Positions 1 to 12,400 of a stretch of DNA of 64,000 nucleotides are shown here, one piece after another. How positions within the stretch are numbered: position 1 is the first letter of the stretch; the number at the start of each line of letters is the position of its first letter. Under the pieces are notes generated by a model, which saw nothing but the letters and a program-made list of their open reading frames with translations, searched no databases and had not been told where the DNA came from. The position numbers and the translations under genes were made by a program. The DNA comes from Rhabdornis inornatus (taxonomy: Eukaryota; Chordata; Aves; Passeriformes; Rhabdornithidae): positions 708,183-772,182 of the forward strand of contig VWZS01010887.1 of NCBI GenBank assembly GCA_013397075.1. Reading direction: 5' to 3'.

Positions 1-258
1 AGAGCTAATGCTAAAATATTACTGTGAAGTCAAGTTGAAAATGTTTCTTTTCAAATAATTTTGGTTGGTTGAATATCTATATTTGGCTGGGGGTAAGGGG
101 GAGATGAGGGAAAGGTCTCAGTGACCAGCTCAGATAATATACTTATGAAGCTATGTCTGGAATTCCTACGTTGGTACCTATGACACTATCAAATTCATTG
201 GAAAGAGTTTATCGCAAAGTTAAATGTCAGCAGCTGCAAGCCTTTAAATGGAACATAC
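1..258 (-). other. ACTN2: ACTN2 intron 12 (partial)
   Basis: Non-coding sequence after the exon 12 donor. Exon 13 is not in the window. Nothing else recognised. Confidence 0.9.
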
Positions 259-409
259 TTCAGCTCCTGGGCAATGGCAGCGATCTGTTCCACCCTGTCC
301 TGGTGAGCAGCCAAATCGCTCTCAAAAGCTTCATGTTTCCTTAACATGGCACGGACTTCTGTCAGAGAGGCAGACTCATAATCCTTCTGAAGCAAGGTCT
401 GCTCTTTAC
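259..409 (-). CDS. ACTN2: ACTN2 coding exon 12 (spectrin repeat 2)
   Basis: This 151-bp exon completes Gly422 and encodes KEQTLLQKDYESASLTEVRA through EQIAAIAQEL (423-471), plus two bases of Asn472. It forms helices of spectrin repeat 2 in the dimer rod. Acceptor CTCTTTCAG, donor CTGAA|GTATGTT. It is the last ACTN2 exon in the window; exon 13 should lie to the left of position 1. Confidence 0.95.
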
Positions 410-3400
410 CTGAAAGAGGAAATGAAAATATTACTCATTTTTTAGCAATTTATTTGTTAGAAAAAATTGTAATCAACTTTTTAGTTGAGGCATGGTGAAA
501 ATCATGTGTATGAAATTAAATCCCACCCCCACTGAAATCAGCAGCAAATTGTCAGCACATGTTAAGTAGAAACATATATTTTTAAAGCTCCCACAGTAAT
601 GTCCTGGTTTTTGCATAGGCTGCTTATACAGTTCTAAAATAGTGAGTATGACATTGCTGGAGAAACTGGCATAAAAATGGTATATTAGCAAAAAACTGTA
701 TCTCTAACCCACTGATAATTTTTTGTAGAATAAACTTAAAAAAACAGAAATCACACTGCTATGCTCAGCTTCACTCTTACTAATGATCTGTTATTATTTT
801 TTATGTCGTATCTTCAATTCATTATTCATTTCAGCACTTAAAAAAATCATAAACCTGAGATGTGTGACTGCCTTTTGTATCGAACACTGAATTTTAAGTG
901 GAAAATGCCAACTTGTCTAAAAAAGGCTAGAGAAACAAAGATTAAGTAGAAACTGAAATACTACTGCTGAGTAGCTCCTATGTTTGACAACTGAATCCAC
1001 ACAGACAGGCCCTGCAGCTGCACTCACCACATGGCATTTGCAGTTCTGTAAATCCTAGAGCCAGAAGCAGCTATTGTTCCATTTGCTGTGTACCAGCTTA
1101 TGTGAAGTTTTCCCTACACAACAACTATAACTTGTCACCATGAGTAGTTTATGCTCAGAAAATTGGCTCTCAGGGCTGATAAACACTGTAGTTTCCCTTC
1201 TAGTATCTGCTTGGCAACCATTTATAGCCTTGCATGATTGCAGCAACTCTGTTAGAGGATGGACTCTGATTCACTTTCACAGTGTCAAAAGAATCTAGCT
1301 GGAAAAAGCCAGAAGCACGGCAGAAACAGGAAGACAGTCATCAAGGTGATAGAGCAGACCTATGCTTAATAGTCCCCAACAAAACTGAATGCCACCGTAA
1401 GGTCCTACAGGTGTTAGAACTACAGGTAAGGTTAGGTTACCATTAAAAGCCAGAACTATAAATGGCATACAATCCAGGGTTTGGAGCAAAAATCCAGACA
1501 CGAGTCCAGTATCATGTAGTTTATCTGGTCATCATGATGACCAAATAATAATAAACTCAGAATACTTCTGTTAATAATTTCACACTCAGCCAGCAGTATG
1601 ACTGCATTCCTGGTTGGATTGCTGGTGTACAACTACGTAGGAATACATTAGCAGTAATGGCCCCTATTCAAATGCAGAATATTCCCATTAAGTTTGACTC
1701 ACTACCTGAAGTATGATTTTTACAGTTACATCTCATTAGCGACATGCCAACAAGTTAGGATCGTGTCTACAGTCAACAAAACCTGACATTTTATCTGTTA
1801 TTAATTTAGATTGTCTGAAATTGTCCAAACTACTAATGAGTGAGTTCGTGGCTGACAAATACTCAGCACTGACAGTTCAACTTTGAACATTAAAATATTA
1901 AGAATGTTAAAAGCCATCTCTCCTCACCATATGCCCACTGTTCATGAGTGGAAGCCTTCTGCCTAAATTTCTCAGCCAAGTGTTCAAGTCTTTCCAGTCG
2001 TCGTATTTCATTCAGCAGCCACTCCTCGTAGCCTTTCTCAGCTTGTTCAAGTCTCTGCCAAGCGCCGGCAATATCCTGTGAGGAGCACACATGGGAGAGA
2101 TGGATGAAATTATAATATATTTATCTAAATTTACAGATTTTTGATTCATTCACAATTTGGCTTCAAAAAGAGAAGTTTTTATGTTCAGATTTTGTAAAAC
2201 CACAGAATCATAGAAAATGTTGTCAGGCAGTTGTGTTTTAGTGCAGACACCTGCTCCTCATAGTGTGTTGTATTCAGGTGGGTTCATGAAAGGAGCTCCT
2301 CTAGAATGGTTTCCAAGCATGGCTACAGGTCCAGTGTCTTCACAGAAAATTGTTTTTACCTCCCATTTTACAATGTGTGTTGTTTTATGATATATCTATC
2401 TGTTATCAAAATGAAACTGCTTTGCTTTCACAAGTTGACAATAGCAAGGTAATTAGTATCAAGAGTATTTGGTGCATATTTTACCTGGAACACAAATTCA
2501 TTTCACATTCTGTGGTACACAAAGTTTTGTGAGCTTCCTTGCAAACTCAAAGGCATGAGTGGGCAGCTGAAGTAATAGGGCCCTTATTTTCTGCATACAG
2601 GAAGTGGACAATAACCCTTTTCAGACAGAGCAATTGTTTTTGTTTATGAAAACCAAAACATAATTATAGAATAGAGTACAGAAACAGGTTTTCTATATTA
2701 CACAGGAAATGTTTTCACCTGCAGTCAAGTCACAGTACTTATCAGCAGATGAGAATTCTTGGTATGGACTATTCTTATCTTCATAGACATAAGAGAAAAA
2801 GCAGAGTAGAAAAATGTAGAAACATATATTGAGCAATGTCTCCTTGTCTGATGACTAAAATGTCAGTGAAACCACTGAGCTTTGCTTAGATAAGCTCAAT
2901 TATGCACTAGTATTGATAACACCCCCAAAAGAAGCTCTATATCATCTTGCATCTCCAGCTAATTTGCTTTTTGGAAAGCCTTTAAAGAGGTGGGAGCATG
3001 CTTATTAGAAAGAAAGATTCTGGAACAAAAGGGGATGTGTAAAAGGAGTTTGGTACAGAAAAAAGTACAACAAACATTTCTGAGAATTACTTAGAATGGC
3101 CTTTCAATCCTTCATATTGGGATTTTTGGGGGGTCATTGATAAAGCAAACAGAATATTAATGCCTCCTTTACTTACTGAAACCATTTTCCCCTCTGATGG
3201 CATGAAAGCTGGCCGATTGCTGATTCTCAGTTTTGTCTGCAGGGTGTTGAAATTGATCTCCAGCTGACATTTCTCCTGGACTTTGGGAGGTTTGTGTTTG
3301 CGGCGGTAGTCCCGGAAATCCTCTAATTTCTTCTGCATAGCCTGCATTGTTTTTTCTGGGGTCCTGTTTTCCAGCCAAGGAATTGTCCGGCGAATCCATT

Positions 3401-6400
3401 CTAAAAGCTTTCAAACCAACATAAACAAGTCAAATAAAGGCAATGGAAAAACAACCCAAAAAAAGATTATATTGAATCTTAATTTTAAAAAATTAAATCT
3501 TAATTAAGTTTATTCCATTTTTATATTATTGACTTCAGTTGGTACTGATGCCTTAATGGTGAGTAAGCACAAGATACTCAAAGCTGAACAATAGTTTTAT
3601 ATTGTATTGCTTTATACAAATAGCAAATTTGCCCAGATATTCCAGTATTTCTAGAAATACCCTGATTTTCAGAAAGATTAACACACATATAAGGTGTCTC
3701 TAATTACTCAAAATCTGAATTACCCAGTATCATCTGCCTCTTTCAAAAGTATTCATTTTGGTGTTTCAGGTAGTCATAGTTATGGCACAGACATAGGTCA
3801 GGACCAAAACCAGCCTTAGGCCATATAAAAATCTTCACTCAGAAGGCCACTAGTGCAAATTTAGATACAGAAAGCAGTGCAGTAATCTCAATAGGTTTTT
3901 GCAGGTTAAGCAATAAAAGATAAGAGAGCTCTCATTTGTGCACTGTACATCTGTAGTCCTACTCAGCAGATTTGCCATTAAACAAGAAAGAACAGGAGAA
4001 GCACATTCATCTGTACATTCATCTGCTGTGCTTGCTCACAGGTGAATTGTGAATAATCCGACAGACCCTCTCCAGGTGTGCTTTGCAGTACACAGAGCCA
4101 AGGGGCTTGCTTGATCTGGTATGTTCCACATGTGGTTGAGGATGGCTCTTTGAAGATTAGAGAGACAGGAACCTTGGTCTTAGGGCAGACAGACGAAAAT
4201 CTCAACACAGCCTTTAGGGCATGTTAACAAGCCTGACTGACTTGCTGAAGGTCACACAGGAAGTCTGTGGCAAAGGAGTCACCTGAAACTGGTTATCTTG
4301 GGCAAATGGGCTTTGTAACCTGCCACTGTGAGATGTCCCCTTTACAGTGTTTCCACTTTTTTGTCTTGAAGTGAGTGCATGAATCTTTCAGCTTTCAGTA
4401 TTTCATGAATGCTGTTCTCACCACATTACAGCTGGAGCATCCTTACCTCACTTGCTAGTCTCTCATACTCTTCCATCAACCTCTCATTTTCCTGATTCAC
4501 AGCAAGTACCTTACAGATCCGGTTAGCTGCAGTCTCAGCCTGTAACACACAGCAAATAAACAGGACATATTAATAAACACATTCTGAGTAAGGTATAGGC
4601 TTGGAGAAAGAGTGTGCCTGCTGCAAATAAAAGATCACATTCTTTCGTTGTTGGTGATTTATGCTCCTAGGTTGCTTAGATACCCATTTTCCTTCCTTCT
4701 GCAGCCATAGATTCCAGTGGCCTGAATGAGGCATGGATCAGCACAGAGGTCCCCTTGTTGTACAATGAAGCCTTATTATACAGTTGTCTAATAAATCTTT
4801 TCTTTTTTAAAGACAGCTTAGGCCATTCTTAAAGATATCCTATTAGGTTATTTTTTTTAAGTCACATCCAAAAAATATTAGATTTGTTAGCCACACTGGA
4901 AAGACATTACGTGTGATGGAGGAATCTCAGACCACTCTGTATCTGCATATCATATGTACATATACCCTTGAGAATAACTGCAGCTCAACCACTGATGGAA
5001 AATCTTTTCATGCCTCCTGAGAAATTTATATGTGAAGGCTACACCTGTGTAGCTCTGCCATATTTAAAATTTACTAGTTTGATACCACAGAGCAATACTT
5101 TCATACAAATATGACTCTTGAATATATCTAATCAAATAAATACCCACGTAGACTCCTGTGTTAAAGAGAATTTGAAATTCCCCTTTTGCATGAATGGCAA
5201 AACCTTCCTACCCAGGAATGAGGGAGCACAACAGTGTAATTGTGCTATGGTAAGGCACAGGCGACCTAGCAGATAGGAAGGGAAATTCAGTCCTGAGGAT
5301 GAAGGGAAAAATATCAAAATACCAACTACTTTAGAGGTTCTTTTTTTTTTTCTGTAACATAGGTTGGGTTATATCCATTTGTATGCTAGAAATATATGAA
5401 GCAGAAGAGCAGGAAATGACACATTTGTAAGTGAAAATCCCACCCATGAAAGGTCTGCTGCTGATGTTCATGCCTTTTATACTAGTACTTTCATCCACAA
5501 ATAATCCTGTTGGTTCAGTGGGAACCAGGCACAGATACTGTGTTGGATGTCTTCTGTGCCTTTCTGTGTCTTTAGGCATCTGTGAAAATCTAGCCCTAAA
5601 TTACTACTCAGCATGAGTAAGTCTCAGTCTCCAATAAGATGTTGTAGCAACAAGCAACAGCTGAATTTATATAATATTATATATACATTGTATATATACA
5701 ATATACAGTACATATAATCAAACCAGTTTTTTTCTGAAACAGTCCTTAAAATTACGAAATAAAGACCCCAAATTAGAAAGACAATATCTATTTGAATTAA
5801 AGAAGTTAACTTGTTACACAACATTTAACTAAAACACATTTGAGAGTTGGTTAAAAACAAATACTAGTGCTCAAGTAATACTTGCAAATGTTAATTACAA
5901 CCACATAGCACTAAATTAGTTGTGGGTTTTTAAAATAAACTAGTAAAAATGTGAAACAACCAATCAAAAACACAGCAACCTGAAGGGACAGTCGATTAAT
6001 ACCTGCTCTGCTCCAGCAAAAGCATGGTAGAAGCAGGACACATATGTCATGATAGCTCTCTCATCAGGTTTGGGAGTGTTCACAATATCTACAAGAGGGG
6101 GGAGAAATTAAAATAAAACAAGAAAAAAAGGAAGCGAGGAGTAGAAAATAGGATGAATAAATAAATGCATAACTTCATGTCCTTCTTACTGTTTTCTTGT
6201 CCATAGCTCTGTATTCAAGAAATTCCACAAAGCTGTAATAAATTTATTGTTAGATTGAGGAGTGCTGCTGAGGTGCTGATTGAGGGAATAAAAAGTACAC
6301 TAAAAATTCAGTATAATCTCATACAAAGAGGATTTTTTTTTTTTAATAAGCTTGATCCAGCAGTATGGTCATGGGGAGAGTAACCTTAATTTTACCAGGA

Positions 6401-9400
6401 CAGTCTGCTTAAGAACTGGCACACATATGTCTGGTGACTTAAATTCTGTGGGTTTTGACTAAGACACAGAAGAGACAGACTACATGTCAGTCTGGGGAGA
6501 TGTTCTCTAGAAGTTGCACAAGAATTAGTTACTAACCTTAGCATTATATATCAGTATTTTTTATATTACCAATACCTAAAGTATGCCCGACTCCAAACCA
6601 CCTTACTTTTTAGAATTGTCCTTCTTTTTTTTAGGACATGATTCCAGAACTTGTCTGAGGTGTCTATATGTATTTCTGTGTCTGTTTTGCATAGGAGCAT
6701 CATTTGATGTTGCTGTTTGTACTTACCATTAAGCATTTGACATTTCAAAAACAATTCTGAAAGCGCAAGAGATTTTATTTTCTGAGCATGTTATGATGAT
6801 TTTGACATCTGCAGCAGAAATAATATCCAGCAGACAGAAGAAAGATGGCATTCTACTATTGTTTTCACTCTGAGCTTATTTTTATCTTACATTTTTAATG
6901 GTGCTTCAAATGAATGCACACAAATTCATCCAAAGGGAATATCATCCTGTCCCATTCAGTAACTTGGTGTCAAAAATCTACTGGATATTATTAGTAAATA
7001 TGCAGAAAGATGACAGAGGAAGGATTGTTTCTATGGAACAAATAGATAGACCACTACTGGCTCTACCAAAACAGCAGGTCACAGAAAAAAGAGGCAAGAG
7101 GAAATGAGCTCAGCTCTAAGATGCTGTTCTAGTGAGGAAAAGATCAGAAAAGAAAAAATTGCTGAAAAAAACAAGACAGAAGGTGAAGGATGAGATCCGA
7201 TCCATCTACAATCTCACCTTCTGAGCACCAGCAAATGCATGGTAGTAACAGGAAACATAAGTCATAATGGTTCTTTCATCAGGTCTGGCAGTGTTTACTA
7301 CATCTGTGTGAAGAAAAGAGGGTTAACTGCTCAGAAATTCTCACAAGGTACTTTCATCTGATTATGCTAATGGTGTCACCTCAGTGCTGTAAGGATTCCA
7401 AATAAATACACAATTATTCAGGTTGTATCTGTTTACTGATATGAGTGCAAAGCCACTTAAAATTTAGGAATCAGCAAACACAGAAGATACAACTCTTCCT
7501 GAAATGGCAAAACATCTGAAGGCTGAGACTGTACAGAAGGGTATTGCTACCTTCTGGTTTGTGGAAACTTCCAAGCAGATGGCATGGCTGGCAGATCTAC
7601 TGGGTTCAGCTTCACTGCCACTCCAAAGCAACTTCATCTGAATCACTGCAATAACTGCAGAGCTAAACACAGCCACTGACAGTCACAAACCAGAACTGCA
7701 CTCAGTGTGTATCAGCACAGAGTCCCTGTGGCATATACTGGAAACCTGTACAGCTCCTGCAGTCCAGAAATACATTTTGTGCTAAGAAAAGTTGGATAGT
7801 AGCAGCTCTGCAATCCCTGTGCCAGCCCATCTTTTTGTTAATAGCATAAATCACAGGAGGGTTTGGCTTGGCTGGCAAATAGCTTTGTCCCTACCATGGC
7901 AGGAGAGTGAAAATATAAAGTGAGTGCAATCAAGGTGTGCATCCATGGGTAAAAATGGACCTTTTCAATACTTAACAGAAAAAGGCAGGAAAAGGTGTTT
8001 TTACAGCAGTTATGGCTGAGTAATGAATGATTCTAGTGCAAGCTGCATGGATTCCTGGCCATGTAAGGAGTGGGAAGATCCTGACTTGAAAAGATGCTGA
8101 AATGAGGTGAAAATTTTTAATGTTAACAGTGAGATTTCTAGGTTCAGGACCAATATATTTACTGATTTTACATCTACTTTATGCAGCTGTGAACAAAATT
8201 TTGAAAAGTTTCCATGGAGAGCACAGTGGAAGTAAAGATGGTAAAAAGTGACCGTGAATACTTAAAGGATATTAGAAAGAATATAATTTCATTACCTCCT
8301 CCCCTGCCAAGAGGAGAATAGTAAGATAAGGAATAGAATGTGCAGAAAATTTGGTGAGGAAAATAGAATGTTTCTTACACTGACTATGAAGAGAAGAGGA
8401 AAAAAACGTAGAAAGGTGCTCAATGGCAAGGGGACAGCAATTCTCTGCTTATGCTTTGCACAGTTATTTCAGAGCAAAATAATTAAGTGGTGCTTGAAAG
8501 GGGAATTGCAGTTCAAAAGATGAAAACAATTTGTTTTAAAGCGTGAAAGTGAAACTACTCTTCAATGAAGAGATTACAACCTGGATTTTCCAAATAATCC
8601 TGTCTAACTTTACAAATGAAGACTTCATTTGTAAATGAAGAGGAGCAGGTGTAGTCAGTTTGAGTGCTCTGGATGATTCCCATGTTATCACTGCGCTACT
8701 GACAAGCCACCAGAGCTGAGTCTCCATTTTTAGGGAAGAATGCTTTGAACTAATGTAGGAGAATTCCAGTAGTTCAGCAGCATTTTTTGCCCAGAGTATG
8801 AAAGTTTGGTTATTTTGAAGAAATTCAGGAAGCTCTCAAGATAATCGGAGACACATGAACTATTTGTTAAAATTATCACTGCAAAAAGTTTGCAGCTAAA
8901 ATAAACCAAAAAATGCTTCCTTCAACCTAGCTGTCTTTCAGAGGAGGCATGTGTTTGTAGATTTTGAAAGTTTTGAAAGTACTTCTACTATTTCTATTTT
9001 TGGCCCCTCCCTTAAACATTTGAAAAACTGAACATGCTTTAAGTTGCTAACAGTTATACATCCCTTTATTAAATTTTAATTATTAAAAGCAAGGATTAAC
9101 TTTTGATCCTGCATTTTACCTCAACACAGTGGGGCCATGTGCTGAGGTTAGTGTCCAAAGCACTATAATAAATGCAAATATTAATAAACAATAAATAATA
9201 AAGCAAAAAGTGAGTGAAATTATCCAATGCATGCAGGAAAGGAATGAAAATATTTTTTGAAAACAAAGCAGATTGCTACATTATGATTCATATGGAAGGA
9301 ACACTGGAAATTTGCTAGGGAAAAAAAAAAGATCTTTTACTGTGTCCTGCTTACAAAGTAACACAAACTTCAGAACTTCAGTAAGGTATAAACCTCACCT

Positions 9401-12400
9401 TCTGCATCCAGCATCTTTGGGATATCCAAGTGCTTTTCAGCAATTTCCATGGCAAGGTTGATATTCCCTATGGGGTCATCCTGCATTAAAGAAAAAAATA
9501 CAATGAGTCAAAGACAAGTTTTTCTTTGAAGCAAGGCTAGAGTAGGTACACTAAAATTTAGCTTCTGTTTTTCCAAACCGTAAACTGGAGTCGCAACTAT
9601 TGTTCTTCAAAAAACAGAGTCTGGGTATATGAACTTTTGATCCATCTGCTGCTATGTTTTCAAAAGAAAACTTTAATAAGCTGTTATCTACCACTAAAAC
9701 TCTGCTGGAAATGCATTCTGGAGGTGAACACAGATAACAGTGTACACTCAATTCTGAGCTAATTCTGAATGAAGTACAGCAGCAATACAGACACTAAATG
9801 CCACTGGACCAGCAGGCTAAATGAGATTTTTCAGCATAGAATTAGCCCTGCCTGTTTTATACCCACTATACAGTACATCCCAGGGATATGATTTCCACTA
9901 AGTTCTCTGCTGGTTAGGTGCATGCATGACAAGAAGCAAGCAAGAATAATTGCTCTCCAGAAGGAGTGAAACTTGCCAGTTTGGGCTTGAAAATAAAATT
10001 CTGTAATGCCTCTATAAATGGAATTTTAGGGCTGGGGAAATTCAAGCACTTCCTCTGGTTTTGAGATTTTGGTTTTTGAAGGAAAGAGAAAGGAAGCAGT
10101 GAGCACAGTTCAGATAGAGAGCACAGATTTTGTGTCTTACATTACAGACAGCTGTAGCTGACAATGAAAGAGTGTGTCAAATTAGGGCTGCCATTAAGGC
10201 AGCCTTCCCATATCAGCTTGGAGGGAAAATATGCTGTGTGAAATGGCAGTTCATGCCATTAATGCTATTATTATTTTGACATAGCCACAAACTAATAACT
10301 GGTCATAGCCACTCTGAACAATGTCCATGTCTATAGAGAGAGACTGGGAAAATTAGATGCAGAAAAGAAAAGTAAAAAAGATAGTAAATCTAAGTGAGAC
10401 CTATTGACTAGGTTAAAGCACTTCGCTTATGAATGAGTGATGAGCACCTCCTATTTGTGTGCTTGGTACTAAGTGCATGAGTAAATAGTGCTCCACTGGT
10501 TAAGGGTTGCTTTAAAATCGTAACAGCTTCTGAATAATTGGAAATTTCCATCACCCATGCTTTTAAGCAAAACTACAAGCCACAGTAACTAAAAATCTCT
10601 GCTACAGCTAAAGAAATACCTCATCTAACTTGGCATAGTCAAGGAGATCAGGCCTGTGTCTATGGATAAAGGCGTTGAAAGCAAGGCCATCTTTCCAGCT
10701 ACAAGTTCACATAAAACATATTGGTGAGAAAAGGAAAGGACAGCATGCAGGAGACAAGAAACAAGACACCAAGACAGCTGCTAATGTAACCAAAATGAAG
10801 AGTCAATCAAACACAGCCAGGCCAGAAAAGCAAGATCTATTTTAAGATTTTTTTTCTGCACGCGCTTTACGTGCAACAGCTCAGCCCCAATTTGAAACCT
10901 GACCTGTTCTTATTTTGGAAACCTCTAAGAGGGAAATAGTAACATTGAAGCAGACCTGCTTATGTTCTGTTCCCTTTTCTCAGCATCCATCCATGGGATG
11001 GTTAACTGTGATGTTCTTTAGCACTGCATACCACTATTCAAAGCACAGATTCCATCAAACTCACTTCTGTTCATGCCATGCATAATAAGCACATGTGCAC
11101 AGAGACAGGTAGCTCAGTCATTCCATTACTCTGTTTATCTGTAGGAAAGGTTGCATATAGAATTGGAGAACAAGCTGGTACCGATGGCAAATATTTTGCC
11201 CATTGGTTCAGATCTGAAGTTATCTTAACAGCTGCCTAAATTGAAATTTTATGTGTTCAGTACTAAGTTCATTTAACTTTCAACACTGCACACTTCAGGG
11301 GCCCTGGCATAAATTGAACATATAAACATATAAAGCAGACTAAGTTTTATAATAGTTTCAGTTCTTTCATTTATCTTTTCTTCACCAAGGACTTTCTAAT
11401 AACAGTTGATTCCACTAGTAAACCAATTTGCAATGAAAGGGCATGGAATGGAAAAATACAGTTGATGTTCTATCATTCTCTCTCATCAATGCAAAGTGGC
11501 ACACAACAGATTAAACCCATGATTAAGGTTTCTGTTGCACTGGTGTTTACATGAGACCTCAAGAAGCATTCATTCCAGAGAGGAGAAAATAGCATGTACA
11601 TATTGAGACCTAATGTGAAGCAACAACATTCTACTTCTTTCTAGGTTTTTTTTTCCTTCAGTAATGATACCAAGAAATTCTGAAATTACTTCTCATTCCT
11701 CATTTCTCCCTCTCAAACCAAAGTATCTTTTAGAAAACATGCATTTTGCCATAAGTAGCAGACTGTCATAAAATAGTTTTTAATACCAGCGAGGTACTAC
11801 CTAAGGAGGTTAGGTTATTGGTTTTGCATCCACTTGTCTGGAAGTATAGGTAGAAGTATAATCTGAGAATCAGTGAATATTTTCTGAATACGTAAGGCCA
11901 GTAATTTACTGTGTATTCCTAATTAGCAAGAGTAGTGTTTGTTCTAGGAATTTTAGGATTAATTGTCATGTCATTGTTTACTGGTCTACAGTCATTTACA
12001 CCAGATAAAAAGAGGATGGACAACACTATCAGTGGTAAATGGATAATTCCAATTTATTTGATTTAGCATCCATATTGTGCAGTGTAAAGACTTCATCAAC
12101 TGCCAGAATCTGAGGGCCAGATTATTTGCAATTAAATGTTGAAGCCATTGTAATGGGAAGGAAAGGACACAGGACAGTCAAGAGGTCCTCTCCCTTGTGT
12201 CATTGATGTTTTTTTGGGAAGGACCTTAGAAAGTCAGTCAGAATTAGTATGCACTCCTCAGCCTGTCTTTTAGAAAACATGCTAAGCAAACCAGAAGCCA
12301 GCCAAATCACTGCAGGACAGCATGCTGTACCACCCAGACTGATGACCTTATTTAGCTTGGAGTAGTCAATAAGATCAGGTCGGTGTCTGTGGATAAGTGC

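Noticed and set aside
2200..2340. CACAGAATCATAGAA, like the reversed end of CR1
   Set aside because: The sequence beyond the motif does not follow CR1; a 15-base match alone is not enough.
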